Assembly: GCF_003072505.1 (NCBI RefSeq)
Contig: NZ_NTGB01000001.1
Coordinates: 2,281,955-2,345,954 of the forward strand
DNA length: 64,000 bases
Direction: 5' to 3'
From: Polynucleobacter rarus
Lineage (GTDB): Bacteria; Pseudomonadota; Gammaproteobacteria; Burkholderiales; Burkholderiaceae
Shown here: piece after piece, positions 1-9,080 of the stretch
Numbering within the stretch: the stretch's first letter is position 1
How the letters are laid out: each line of letters begins with the position of its first letter
Notes under the pieces: generated by a model
What the model was told of the DNA's origin: nothing
Databases searched by the model: none
What the model saw: the letters and a program-made list of their open reading frames with translations, nothing else
Translations under genes and position numbers: made by a program

Positions 1-1
1 T

Positions 2-1165
2 GTCCAACTCATTTTTTTCTCAACTGATTACAGCCTAGCATTTCGGAATTTCAAATCTGAATGGTTGAAGTTCATTTTGTTTGCCATCACTGGCATAGGG
101 TGTGGCTATATACTTTCCACTAAACAGATGCCGCGCATCCATCTTTACTTAGGAATACTCTTTTTCATCCCACTGTTTATCCACTTGTGTGTTAGCTTGA
201 TCAAGGGAATTTCAACCGGTCAAATTCCAGTTAGCTACTGGGGAATCAATAATTCACATGGCGACTTAGGTTACACCTCAATTCATGTCGCTGTATTTTT
301 AAGCGTGTATTTATTTTTTCAAGCAAAATCTTCTTTGACGAAGATATTGATTTCCTTTCTTTTAATTGCAAGCATCGTTTCGCTTCTTATCGCCAGCAGT
401 AGAGGTGGCATTCTCTTTTTCCTTGCTTCATTTATTTTAATTTTATTGATAAAGATATTTAAATTACAAAGAACTCACTTTTCCTTTAAATCAATTGTCT
501 TATCAATTTTAGGGGTCTTCATATTGATAGGTAGTATTTTTCAAATCGGGACTTATCTAGATCCTATTCGTTGGCGTGGTCCGCTCTCTAATATGGAAAT
601 TGCCTTTAAGGGAGATGCCTTAAAAATCAATTGCGAAGGTATCGATGTACTAAAACGCACTCTTGAGCAAGATGGCATGGTAATAACACCAGCTATTCAA
701 AAGACCTTGGATGCCATTAATGGTTTTGATGGCGCTCGAATCCTAGCATTACGGTCATTACCCACCATGTTCATTAATCACCCCATGGGAATGAATCAAT
801 CTCGTTTTGCGTATGCTACTGCGTTAGAGGAAATTTGTGGTGCAAAACCTCAAATTGGACTCATGAACTCACATAACGGATGGGCTGATACAGCACTCTC
901 CATCGGCATCATCGGCGCTTTACTTTATTTTTTAGTGTTATGTAAATTTATTTACGAAGGATTGTCAGCTCTCAAGCACAAAGATCCTCTAGTTTCAGCA
1001 ACTGGCGTTGCTTTATTTGCGCTTGGATTGATTTGGGTGTTGCGTTCGATGTTTGATTCTGCCCAAAGGGATCAAATGTTAGAAATGCAAATATTTACTC
1101 TCTGCGTGCTTAGTGCATTCATTTTCTTTCAGCAACAACGCTCAACTAAAGTGGTTCTAGATTAA
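2..1165 (+). CDS. O-antigen polymerase/ligase (Wzy_C family), 5' end cut by window
   Basis: Polytopic inner-membrane protein of the O-antigen ligase/polymerase superfamily, which either joins O-units on undecaprenyl diphosphate (Wzy) or moves them to lipid A-core (WaaL). The frame is open from base 2 with no stop, so the true start is outside the window; a TTG at 65 is only an internal codon or a weak start. Visible signs are repeated hydrophobic segments, the SSRGG motif, a large periplasmic loop of about 130 residues and, after it, SHNGWADTALSIG, which is the His-Asn plus late-helix signature of this superfamily. It is convergent with the minus-strand cluster and overlaps its last gene by 20 nt. 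Wzy versus WaaL cannot be decided by sequence alone; next to an O-unit cluster with a Wzx, Wzy is a fair guess. Confidence 0.8.
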   Translation, partial: VQLIFFSTDYSLAFRNFKSEWLKFILFAITGIGCGYILSTKQMPRIHLYLGILFFIPLFIHLCVSLIKGISTGQIPVSYWGINNSHGDLGYTSIHVAVFLSVYLFFQAKSSLTKILISFLLIASIVSLLIASSRGGILFFLASFILILLIKIFKLQRTHFSFKSIVLSILGVFILIGSIFQIGTYLDPIRWRGPLSNMEIAFKGDALKINCEGIDVLKRTLEQDGMVITPAIQKTLDAINGFDGARILALRSLPTMFINHPMGMNQSRFAYATALEEICGAKPQIGLMNSHNGWADTALSIGIIGALLYFLVLCKFIYEGLSALKHKDPLVSATGVALFALGLIWVLRSMFDSAQRDQMLEMQIFTLCVLSAFIFFQQQRSTKVVLD

Positions 1166-1955
1166 ACCAGTGCTTGAACTCAGAGTTTAATTGAACCAGC
1201 TTCAGACGTATTCGGTCTTTATTACGTCGAATGAAATTTGATTTGTAGTACTTGCCAGAACCGCCTCCAACACCTCGAACCAAGGGAAATTTTTTGAAGA
1301 AGCATCCAAATAAATTCTCTTGCAAAATTTTTTCTTTATAAACATCCTCAATACTAGATTGAAAATGGCCGCCCACTTGATGATGTAACTCTGCGAAATG
1401 ACGCTGATAAAATTGAATATCAGAAATATAAAACCTCGTATCTACATACTCAAGTCGGGTCTTTTTAAAAGAAAACACATTTGAGAAATAAGCTTGGCAT
1501 AAGAATTTCCCATTAAACTCCGCAAGACATTCTAAGAAATTATCAACCCATAGTTTTCCGGTGCACTTACAGAATACGGTTTCTTCTTTGAGTATTTGAG
1601 AATGAGTGAGAGCAAATTGAATAATTTCTCCCTCACCATAACCCTTGCCAAATATTGCAACCTTCTCTGAGTTATTCATAAAAGATAAACACTCAATGCG
1701 GTCTTCTGCCATTGCTTGTGGATATTTTTCTAATAGGACAGGTGAAAAGTCAAAAGCCGATCCATCACAAATCACTAAACGAATTTTGGGGGAGATCTTT
1801 AACCAATGGTCAATCGACTCAAGGGTATATTGCAAGCGCTCAGTAGGATTTTTTAAAACGACTGACTGATCCATGATGTTGACGCTAGAACTTAAGATAA
1901 TTGGTGCTAGGGTACTAGAGTCCATTTTTTCTGAAATCATCAAAGATAGGTTCAC
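1146..1955 (-). CDS. Putative polysaccharide glycosyltransferase-like protein
   Basis: A 269-residue soluble protein that I do not recognise with certainty. It has no signal peptide or membrane segment. The arrangement of an early hydrophobic strand, a KGYGEGEII stretch and the FCKCTGKLWVDNF block resembles GT-A-like proteins of LPS and capsule loci in which a Lys-x-x-Gly-Lys motif follows the donor site. The start is GTG at 1955, overlapping the rfbC stop in a GTGA junction, so it is translationally coupled to rfbC and is the last gene of the rhamnose operon. Its 3' end overlaps the convergent polymerase/ligase gene by 20 nt. A rhamnosyl or other sugar transfer role is an inference from position only. 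Confidence 0.45.
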   Translation of the reverse strand: MNLSLMISEKMDSSTLAPIILSSSVNIMDQSVVLKNPTERLQYTLESIDHWLKISPKIRLVICDGSAFDFSPVLLEKYPQAMAEDRIECLSFMNNSEKVAIFGKGYGEGEIIQFALTHSQILKEETVFCKCTGKLWVDNFLECLAEFNGKFLCQAYFSNVFSFKKTRLEYVDTRFYISDIQFYQRHFAELHHQVGGHFQSSIEDVYKEKILQENLFGCFFKKFPLVRGVGGGSGKYYKSNFIRRNKDRIRLKLVQLNSEFKHWFNLEPL

Positions 1956-2515
1956 GATTCGAAATGTGGCGCATTTTTAAATAGTAAGCCATTTGCATCT
2001 TTCTCATTTTGAAGAGGCGTGACACCACTTGGCATGTGCCAATCAATATTTAAGTCGGGATCATTCCAAATAATGCGTTGTTCACTTTTTGGATCCCAGT
2101 AATTAGTAACCTTATAAAGAAAGTGAGCACTTGGTGACAACACAAAAAAGCCATGCGCACAGCCCGCGGGCACCCAAAGCTGTTTGTGATTTTCTGCGGA
2201 GAGTTCAACAGCAGTCCACTTCCCAAAAGTAGGGGAACTTTTACGGATATCCACCGCAACATCGAGTACAGTTCCACCCGTCACGCGCACGAGTTTGCCC
2301 TGAGGGTTATCCATTTGATAATGTAGTCCTCGCAGAATATGCTGTGCTGAAAAGGAGTGATTATCCTGAATAAAAGGATCAGTGATACCGGTTTTCTCAG
2401 CAAACTCTGCTTGATTAAAAGACTCATAAAACCACCCTCTTTCATCGCCAAACACCTTCGGTTCAATGATTAAAACATCCGGAATTTCTTTGGTTGGAGT
2501 AACAGTTATCGGCAT
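1952..2515 (-). CDS. rfbC: dTDP-4-dehydrorhamnose 3,5-epimerase
   Basis: Converts dTDP-4-keto-6-deoxy-D-glucose to dTDP-4-keto-L-rhamnose, the third step of dTDP-L-rhamnose synthesis. The 187-residue length is normal for the cupin-fold RmlC family. Diagnostic stretches are DNHSFSAQHILRGLHYQ (with the catalytic His), the PAGCAHGFFVLS block and YKVTNYWDPKSE near the C-terminus. It is last in the classic order rfbB-rfbD-rfbA-rfbC on the minus strand and overlaps the following gene by 4 nt. ATG start. Confidence 0.96.
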   Translation of the reverse strand: MPITVTPTKEIPDVLIIEPKVFGDERGWFYESFNQAEFAEKTGITDPFIQDNHSFSAQHILRGLHYQMDNPQGKLVRVTGGTVLDVAVDIRKSSPTFGKWTAVELSAENHKQLWVPAGCAHGFFVLSPSAHFLYKVTNYWDPKSEQRIIWNDPDLNIDWHMPSGVTPLQNEKDANGLLFKNAPHFES

Positions 2516-2580
2516 TGGGCTATTTTATTGAATTAGTTATCAGATCGTTGACTTGAATTTTACTGCTTTATCAATCCTTT

Positions 2581-3468
2581 TTAGCGCACTTTTTCAGTGA
2601 GCATATTGAGTAGATATTTACCGTAGTCATTTTTCTTGAGTGGCTCTGCTAATTTCTCGATATCCTGCGCACTAATCCAATTGCTGCGATAGGCAATTTC
2701 TTCGGGACAAGCGACCATTAATCCTTGGCGTTTTTGTAAGGTCGAGATAAATCCTGCAGCCTCTAATAACGAGTCGTGTGTACCAGTATCTAACCAAGCA
2801 TAACCACGGCCCATGATTTCAACTCTGAGTTGCTGATTGTTTAAATAAGCGGCATTTACATCGGTAATTTCTAACTCGCCACGATGGCTCGGTTTGATTG
2901 ATTTGGCAATATCGCACACTTGGTTATCGTAAAAATAAAGTCCTGTTACGGCGTAATTACTCTTGGGTTTGAGGGGTTTTTCTTCGATGGATAGCGCATT
3001 AAACTGTTCATCAAAATCTACAACACCATATCTTTCTGGATCCCTAACGTGATAAGCAAATACCGTAGCACCAATTTCTTGTTGATTGGTTTTATGTAAC
3101 TGGGCAGCAAAATCATGCCCATAATAAATATTGTCCCCAAGTACTAAAGTACTTGGATGATTACCGACAAAATCCCGGCCTAATATAAAAGCTTGTGCCA
3201 AGCCATCGGGACTCGGTTGCACTTGATACTGAATGTTGAGTCCCCACTGGGAGCCGTCGCCTAGTAAATGTTCAAACAGGGGTGTGTCATGCGGAGTTGA
3301 AATGAGTAAAATATCCCGAATTCCCGCTAACATTAAAGTGGTTAATGGATAGTAAATCATTGGTTTGTCATACACCGGCATTAGCTGTTTGGAAACGGCT
3401 TGGGTCACTGGATAAAGTCTCGTCCCTGAGCCTCCAGCCAGAATAATACCTTTACGCTTATTGATCAT
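2581..3468 (-). CDS. rfbA: Glucose-1-phosphate thymidylyltransferase
   Basis: Makes dTDP-glucose from dTTP and glucose-1-phosphate, the first committed step to dTDP-L-rhamnose. The N-terminal nucleotide-binding signature [14 protein letters not shown] is intact, followed by [17 protein letters not shown], the [11 protein letters not shown] sugar-site segment and GDNIYYGH with the metal-binding Asp. At 295 residues it matches the RmlA family length. It lies between rfbD and rfbC with short gaps and no visible terminator, consistent with one operon. Feedback inhibition by dTDP-rhamnose is a family property. Confidence 0.96.
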   Translation of the reverse strand: MINKRKGIILAGGSGTRLYPVTQAVSKQLMPVYDKPMIYYPLTTLMLAGIRDILLISTPHDTPLFEHLLGDGSQWGLNIQYQVQPSPDGLAQAFILGRDFVGNHPSTLVLGDNIYYGHDFAAQLHKTNQQEIGATVFAYHVRDPERYGVVDFDEQFNALSIEEKPLKPKSNYAVTGLYFYDNQVCDIAKSIKPSHRGELEITDVNAAYLNNQQLRVEIMGRGYAWLDTGTHDSLLEAAGFISTLQKRQGLMVACPEEIAYRSNWISAQDIEKLAEPLKKNDYGKYLLNMLTEKVR

Positions 3469-3554
3469 GTTTGCACCTTTAGTAAATTCTTACTCATCAT
3501 ATTTCTGTAATATTGGACGGTTTCAAGCTTGATTTGATCGTCATCGATCAAATT

Positions 3555-4562
3555 TTAACTTTTTAATTTTTCGGTAACATAATTCATGACATAGCGCTCA
3601 ACCTGCGCCTCCCAATGCGGGTAATCTGCACTAAATGGCATCTCTTTTAAAGCCTCTTTCAGTTTTTGGTTATTCATGCGAGAGTTTTGCGGTCTAGGGG
3701 CTGGCAGTGGATATGCGGTCGTTGGAATCGGTATGATATTTTCAGACTTCACTAGAATGCCCTCGCCTGCCAACCTAGCTGTTTCAATGGCAAATAAGGC
3801 TAAGCCATGCCAAGAAGTTGCACCGTCAACAACAGCGTGATAAATTCCTGAAGAAGTATTTGAAAAAATGAGTTGCGTGGCAATTTGCGCCAACCAATCA
3901 CTAGAAGTTGGGCATCCCCGTTGATCTTGAATCACTCTCAGTTCTTCTCTTAGATTAGCTAAACCGAGCATCGTACGGATAAAGTTTTTGCCGTCCCCGT
4001 AAACCCAACTCGTTCTGAGTAGGTAATATCTAGCATTAAGGCTCACATTTTCAGTACTAACAGGACTATTTTCGAATACTTGCTGGATTGCCTGCTCACC
4101 TACAAGCTTACTTTTGCCATAAACGCTCAAAGGGTTGGTCTTATCCTCTTCTCGGTAGGGAGCATCTTGTTGACCGTCAAAAACGTAATCGGTCGAGTAG
4201 TGAACCAGTACTCCTTTAGAGACAGTGGCTATATATTTGGCCATGAGTTCAACCGCTGTTGCATTAATCTGAAAAGCCTTGGCTTGTTCCGTCTCGGCTA
4301 AATCGACGGCAGTATAGGCAGAAGCATTGATGATGATTTTGGGTTGATAGTGATTCAGGGTTTGAATGATGGCGGTATCATCTGCTAAATCACATTCAGC
4401 TCTCCCGACAAAAACAACTGGCAGATGAAATTCTTTGAATAATTGCTGCAAAGACCTGCCCACCTGACCATCTTTACCAAAAACTAAAATTGGCTGGCTT
4501 TGAAGGTCTAGATGATCTTTTAACTGATTCTTTAGACTTCCCGCGACGGCTGAAAATGACAT
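3555..4562 (-). CDS. rfbD: dTDP-4-dehydrorhamnose reductase
   Basis: NAD(P)H-dependent reductase producing dTDP-L-rhamnose, the last step of the pathway. It is an SDR enzyme with the nucleotide motif GKDGQVG near residue 30, the NASAYTAVDLAE stretch typical of RmlD, STDYVFDG, and the catalytic YGKSKLVGE Tyr-x-x-x-Lys. At 335 residues it is about 30 longer than usual; the excess is an N-terminal leader of some 25 residues before the first beta strand. There is no internal ATG that restores the usual length, so the extension may be real. Second gene of the rfbBDAC set. Confidence 0.95.
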   Translation of the reverse strand: MSFSAVAGSLKNQLKDHLDLQSQPILVFGKDGQVGRSLQQLFKEFHLPVVFVGRAECDLADDTAIIQTLNHYQPKIIINASAYTAVDLAETEQAKAFQINATAVELMAKYIATVSKGVLVHYSTDYVFDGQQDAPYREEDKTNPLSVYGKSKLVGEQAIQQVFENSPVSTENVSLNARYYLLRTSWVYGDGKNFIRTMLGLANLREELRVIQDQRGCPTSSDWLAQIATQLIFSNTSSGIYHAVVDGATSWHGLALFAIETARLAGEGILVKSENIIPIPTTAYPLPAPRPQNSRMNNQKLKEALKEMPFSADYPHWEAQVERYVMNYVTEKLKS

Positions 4563-4614
4563 GGTTTAGATCCAATTCATTGAAGTAAAGAAGTGCTTAC
4601 TATAAAAATAGACT

Positions 4615-5682
4615 TTATTTTGCATTACTAGAGTATTGCAGATCAATCCAATTCTGATAATTACCACTCAGAACACTTTGTGTCCAATCTGTATTCGCTA
4701 AATACCACTCTACTGTTTTACGAATACCCGTGTCAAAAGTTTCTTTAGGCTTCCAGCCTAGTTCACGTTCAATTTTAGAAGCATCAATGGCGTAGCGTCG
4801 ATCGTGACCAGGTCGGTCTTTGACATAAGTAATTTGATCAGCATAACTGCCATTTTGCTTAGGTTTGATCGTATCTAATATTTGGCAAATAGTACGAACT
4901 ACTTCTAAATTGGTTTTTTCATTCCAACCACCAATGTTATAGGTTTGTCCAAGCTGACCTAATTCTAGGACGCGGCGGATTGCACTACAGTGGTCCTTCA
5001 CATAGAGCCAATCTCTAATTTGTTGACCATCCCCATAAATAGGTAGGCTTTTTCCATTGATAGCGTTCAGAATCACGAGCGGAATCAATTTTTCTGGGAA
5101 ATGATAAGGTCCATAATTATTTGAGCAATTCGTGGTCACTACCGGTAGGCCATAAGTATGATGCCATGCTCTCACCAAATGATCGGACGCCGCTTTTGAG
5201 GCTGAGTAAGGGCTATTAGGCTCATAAGGGTTGGTTTCATTAAAGGCAGGATCACTTAAAGATAGTGTGCCATATACTTCATCGGTGGAGACGTGTAAAA
5301 AACGGAAGGACTCTTTAGAGCCTGTTGACAATTTTTCCCAATAAATTCGCACAGCCTCGAGTAGATGAAAGGTACCAACAATATTCGTTTGAATGAACTC
5401 GCTAGGCCCTAGGATCGAGCGATCAACATGAGACTCCGCTGCAAAATTCACAACCGCGGTAATAGCGTATTTTTCCAGTAAATCACTCACGAGAGAAACA
5501 TTACCTATATCCCCTTGAATAAAGTGATAACGAGGATCATGTTCTACAGTTTTTAAGGTTTCAGGATTACCAGCATAGGTTAACTTATCAAGATTAACGA
5601 GCCCTGCGACCTTTGGATTTGCCAAATAATCTAATACAAAATTACCGCCAATAAAACCTGCGCCACCAGTTACAAGAATCAT
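4615..5682 (-). CDS. rfbB: dTDP-glucose 4,6-dehydratase
   Basis: Dehydrates dTDP-glucose to dTDP-4-keto-6-deoxyglucose with tightly bound NAD. It is an extended SDR enzyme with [11 protein letters not shown] at the N-terminus, STDEVYG (catalytic Thr-Asp-Glu), and [12 protein letters not shown] (catalytic Tyr-x-x-x-Lys), and 355 residues is the usual RmlB length. The [11 protein letters not shown] and YNIGG segments of the sugar-nucleotide pocket are present. It is the first gene of rfbBDAC; about 100 nt separate it from the upstream glycosyltransferase gene, enough for its own ribosome-binding region or a weak promoter. Confidence 0.97.
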   Translation of the reverse strand: MILVTGGAGFIGGNFVLDYLANPKVAGLVNLDKLTYAGNPETLKTVEHDPRYHFIQGDIGNVSLVSDLLEKYAITAVVNFAAESHVDRSILGPSEFIQTNIVGTFHLLEAVRIYWEKLSTGSKESFRFLHVSTDEVYGTLSLSDPAFNETNPYEPNSPYSASKAASDHLVRAWHHTYGLPVVTTNCSNNYGPYHFPEKLIPLVILNAINGKSLPIYGDGQQIRDWLYVKDHCSAIRRVLELGQLGQTYNIGGWNEKTNLEVVRTICQILDTIKPKQNGSYADQITYVKDRPGHDRRYAIDASKIERELGWKPKETFDTGIRKTVEWYLANTDWTQSVLSGNYQNWIDLQYSSNAK

Positions 5683-5785
5683 TTTTTCGCCTTACTGATC
5701 ATTTATCAACATATTCATTTTTAACTTTTTTATTGATCTAAATAACATGCCTAAAGTATCACCAACCGAGAACCTACAGGAAATT

Positions 5786-6535
5786 TTATGACTGAATAAG
5801 TTCTAAAAGCTTAAGTGGATATTTAGAAAGGATTTTAAAAATATTAGTAGGTACGCCATTCTCTCGACAAGCGCGAAGTACTTCCTGATTTAACAATATC
5901 CTTGAACGCCAATCTTTAGAACTGATGCCACCAATTTGCATATGAACTAACACTTCAGGCAAGTGTTGATATTTCAGATTGCCATGGTAAAAAGCCCGCA
6001 CGACGTATTCATAATCTCCAGCAATTCGGTAGTCCGTTTTGAAATACCCCACTTTAGTCATCACATTGCGCTTCATAAATAAAGCTGGATGGGATGGCAT
6101 CCAACCCCATGCTAAACGCTGTGGACTAAACCGATCGGAACGATAACGACGGATACTTTTTTGAGGATCCTTGGGATTAAAAAAAGCTACATCGCCAATG
6201 ACTGCGTCTAGCTCTTGTTGTTGAAATTGATTGACAACATGCGATAAAACAGACTTTGAAGCATATTGATCATCTGCATTTAAATAACAGATGATATCAC
6301 CGCGGGCCAAATCTAAGCCCTTATTCATGGCATCATAAATCCCTTGATCAGGCTCACTAATCACATGGGAAATGCTTGCAAGATATTGATTGATAATAGT
6401 GAGAGTCCCATCCGTTGAGGCACCATCAATGATAATATGCTCAACAGACAACCAATCTTGCTCTGCAACGGATTGTAAAGTCCGAGCTAATGTAGCTGCA
6501 CTGTTGTAGCAAACAGTTATTATGGAGACCTTCAT
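5786..6535 (-). CDS. Glycosyltransferase family 2
   Basis: GT-A fold glycosyltransferase, 249 residues, cytoplasmic or membrane-associated, expected to add one sugar to the lipid-linked O-unit. It begins MKVSIITVCYNSAATLARTL and contains HIIIDGASTDGT and YLNADDQ, the nucleotide-sugar and metal (DxD-like) signatures of family GT2. The later GWMPSHPALFMKR block is typical of the WcaA/WcaE-like subgroup. Its ATG overlaps the stop of the upstream GT2 gene as ATGA. Donor and acceptor cannot be predicted. Confidence 0.88.
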   Translation of the reverse strand: MKVSIITVCYNSAATLARTLQSVAEQDWLSVEHIIIDGASTDGTLTIINQYLASISHVISEPDQGIYDAMNKGLDLARGDIICYLNADDQYASKSVLSHVVNQFQQQELDAVIGDVAFFNPKDPQKSIRRYRSDRFSPQRLAWGWMPSHPALFMKRNVMTKVGYFKTDYRIAGDYEYVVRAFYHGNLKYQHLPEVLVHMQIGGISSKDWRSRILLNQEVLRACRENGVPTNIFKILSKYPLKLLELIQS

Positions 6536-7353
6536 AAACTTGAGCCTGAACGACGGAAAATCCCACGCAAAATATATGCAAAATGCCCATATCGCAAAGT
6601 TAGAAAAAGACGACGCGCTTTATAAAAACGTTTTACCCAAGGAGATAATTCTCGCCCCTGCAGAATGAATTGAAATTCCTCGTCAAATTTAGCTTGGCTG
6701 CTTGTCGTTTTGGTAGCATCGTGGTAACGAAGTGCCCCCCAAAAATTTGGTACATGTCGAGCATGATTAATTTCACGAAGTATACGTAAAAACCAATCAT
6801 AATCGAATCCGTAGTGCAGATTTTCATTTAAATAGCCGAGCTTTTCGTGCAAAGTGCGTCGCCAAAATGCTGCTTGATTAGACAAAACCATCCCTTCCGC
6901 AATTAGTGCTGAATAAGTTGGTGTTACATATCTAAGATCACGAATCAGTTTGTCTTCCTGATCGATTAATTGCATGTCGCCAATTATTAGATTCGACAGC
7001 GGCCAACGATTAGCGGCTGCTGCTAATTGGAAAAAAGTTTCAGGGAAATATACGTCGTCAGAATTTTGCCAACCAACCCAGTCTCCAGTTGCTCGTTGTA
7101 ATCCTTTATTAATAGCGTGCGACTGACCCCGATCTAGCTCACTTACCCAATAAGCCAAGCGATTTTCATATTTACGAATGATATCAACACTACCATCCGT
7201 TGATCCTCCGTCAACGATAATATATTCAAGATTTGGATAGTTTTGATCAAGTACAGAACGAATAGTTCGATCAAGGAACTCCGCTTGATTAAAACTTGGA
7301 GTAATAACGGTAATTCGTGGTAACTCAGGCGTGGAGGAATTCATTGGCTTCAT
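6532..7353 (-). CDS. Glycosyltransferase family 2
   Basis: Second GT2 enzyme of the O-unit cluster. Motifs are ITVITPSFNQAEFLDRTI, YIIVDGGSTDGS and WQNSDDVYFPE (DxD-like). An upstream in-frame GTG at 7377 would add eight residues, but the ATG at 7353 is preferred: it forms an ATGA overlap with the preceding FkbM gene and leaves a normal short leader before the first beta strand. Its own stop overlaps the next GT2 start, so three genes here are translationally coupled. The C-terminal arm-rich segment (residues 240-273) is basic and may contact the membrane. Sugar specificity unknown. Confidence 0.87.
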   Translation of the reverse strand: MKPMNSSTPELPRITVITPSFNQAEFLDRTIRSVLDQNYPNLEYIIVDGGSTDGSVDIIRKYENRLAYWVSELDRGQSHAINKGLQRATGDWVGWQNSDDVYFPETFFQLAAAANRWPLSNLIIGDMQLIDQEDKLIRDLRYVTPTYSALIAEGMVLSNQAAFWRRTLHEKLGYLNENLHYGFDYDWFLRILREINHARHVPNFWGALRYHDATKTTSSQAKFDEEFQFILQGRELSPWVKRFYKARRLFLTLRYGHFAYILRGIFRRSGSSL

Positions 7354-8081
7354 TGACGAAAGAATAAACCGTCCCACTGCAGTGTTCGTCCCGTTAAAGG
7401 ATCAATAAACGCAGGCTCCAAGGACCATAAAGTAAATCCCTCTGCATTAAGTCGAGCTATACACTCAAGCCATAAATGCTGACCTTCATAAAGTGGAACT
7501 AGAGACAACTCCATCAAAATACCTTTTACTTTTGGCAGAGTCAAAGTTGCTCCATTCAGAACATGCCACTCATAACCTTGCGTATCAATCTTTAAAAGTG
7601 GTGCATTTTTTTCTAAAAGGTAGGGTAAAACTGCTTTGTCTACAGTCGTTATCTCTACTTTTTCACTACCTAAATAGATGGATTGAGGAGCCGCATTACT
7701 ATGTTCTGACAACATTGGTAATATAGAACTACTAACTGAGTTACTAGCAATATTGATTTCAATCTCACCAATTTGATCACCGATGGCACAACGAGAATGA
7801 ATTTCCCAGTCAGGATCATACTTGCTAGCTTCTATTAATTTTGCATGGGCAGAAGTTAGAGGTTCAAAGGAAATAATTTGGTGTTTAAATCCTCCTGCTC
7901 GCAATTCCTTCGCAAATTGGCCATTGTTAGCACCAATGTCAACGACTACATCAATTTCAAATTTACGAAGAGCACTTAATAGGCGAGCTGAAGAGGAGTT
8001 CTCAGGAACAAAACGATGTACCTCGATTCCAACGGTATTAAAGGTTTTCCTTATTGTCTGTTTTAATAAATTTAATATCAT
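7350..8081 (-). CDS. FkbM family methyltransferase
   Basis: SAM-dependent O-methyltransferase of the FkbM family, which in polysaccharide loci usually methylates sugar hydroxyls. The core is FEIDVVVDIGANNGQFAKEL (SAM motif I), then IISFEPLTSAHAKL (acidic loop), TVDKAV and PLLKIDTQGYEWHVLNGA, the family signature. ATG at 8081 is preferred over a TTG at 8090 because AAAGG sits at the right distance upstream of the ATG. About 243 residues, the usual size. It is coupled downstream to a GT2 gene by ATGA. Confidence 0.9.
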   Translation of the reverse strand: MILNLLKQTIRKTFNTVGIEVHRFVPENSSSARLLSALRKFEIDVVVDIGANNGQFAKELRAGGFKHQIISFEPLTSAHAKLIEASKYDPDWEIHSRCAIGDQIGEIEINIASNSVSSSILPMLSEHSNAAPQSIYLGSEKVEITTVDKAVLPYLLEKNAPLLKIDTQGYEWHVLNGATLTLPKVKGILMELSLVPLYEGQHLWLECIARLNAEGFTLWSLEPAFIDPLTGRTLQWDGLFFRQ

Positions 8082-8099
8082 TTGTGCCAACCTTTAAAA

Positions 8100-9071
8100 T
8101 TATTTATTGAGTTCGAGTACTTGGAGCTCAAATTGGATCATCTCTCTAATGACATCCTGCATTCTTTTTTTTGCTTCCCAATCTAAGATTTGTTTTGCTT
8201 TACTTGCATTCCCGCAGTTATAACGAATCTCAGATGGACGGAAAAGTAACGGATCTTGAATGACATGTTGGTGCCAGTCCAAATCTAATTGATCGAAGAC
8301 CGATGCGACAAAAGCCTCCAAAGAATTTGATTCACCCGTTGCGATCACAAAATCCTCCGCCTTATCAATTTGTAACATCCGCCACATTGCATCAACATAT
8401 TCTGGACTCCAGCCCCAGTCACGTTGTATTGCCATGTTGCCGAGAGTAAGCTTTTCTCCAGATCCTTTCGCAATGTTAACAGCTGTGCGAATAATTTTAC
8501 GAGTAACAAAACGTAGCGGACGTAAAGGTGATTCGTGATTAAAAAGAATCCCAGTACATGCATAGAGTCCGTAAGATGCTCTGTAATTATCGATTAACCA
8601 GTGTGCCGTAGATTTAGCTATTGCATAGGGACTGAGCGGGTGAAACGGCGTATTTTCATCCGCAGTATCCTCCCCGATATCCCCAAAACATTCGCTTGAA
8701 CCGGCGTTATAGAAGCGAACCGGCTTCCCCAGAAATCGTATCACCTCTAAAAGGTTTAGCGTTCCAGTGGCAATACTTTCTAGGGTTTCCGAGGGTTGCT
8801 CAAAAGAAAGACCAACTGAGCTTTGGCCAGATAAATTATAAATTTCATCTGGCTGGCTTTGAGTGATTGCCTGCAAAACACTTCGGAAATCATTTGTTGC
8901 CATCGAAATCGTCTTAATTTGTTGCCTGATTCCAAGAAAGGTTAAGTTTGAAAAGGGTGACGTCTGTGCATCTCGCGATGTACCCCATACCTCATAACCC
9001 TTTTCAAGCAAAAACTTTGCGAGATAGGCTCCATCTTGTCCGGATACTCCGCATATCAATGCGCGTTTCAT
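8100..9071 (-). CDS. GDP-mannose 4,6-dehydratase-like SDR enzyme (second Gmd paralogue)
   Basis: Extended SDR enzyme closely resembling Gmd/RMD proteins that act on GDP-mannose or GDP-4-keto-6-deoxymannose. Visible parts are ALICGVSGQDGAYLAKFLL, the IYNLSGQSSVGLSFEQP motif, AGSSECFG, SPYAIAKSTAHW (catalytic Tyr-x-x-x-Lys) and ILFNHESPLRP followed by FVTRKI, all hallmarks of the Gmd branch. At 323 residues it is about 50 shorter than the true gmd at 16.5-17.7 kb, and Thr of the usual STSE motif is Ser here. It could be a second dehydratase or a GDP-6-deoxy-D-mannose (rhamnose) reductase. It sits between an FkbM gene and a GT4 gene. Confidence 0.8.
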   Translation of the reverse strand: MKRALICGVSGQDGAYLAKFLLEKGYEVWGTSRDAQTSPFSNLTFLGIRQQIKTISMATNDFRSVLQAITQSQPDEIYNLSGQSSVGLSFEQPSETLESIATGTLNLLEVIRFLGKPVRFYNAGSSECFGDIGEDTADENTPFHPLSPYAIAKSTAHWLIDNYRASYGLYACTGILFNHESPLRPLRFVTRKIIRTAVNIAKGSGEKLTLGNMAIQRDWGWSPEYVDAMWRMLQIDKAEDFVIATGESNSLEAFVASVFDQLDLDWHQHVIQDPLLFRPSEIRYNCGNASKAKQILDWEAKKRMQDVIREMIQFELQVLELNK

Positions 9072-9080
9072 CTTTTTTCC

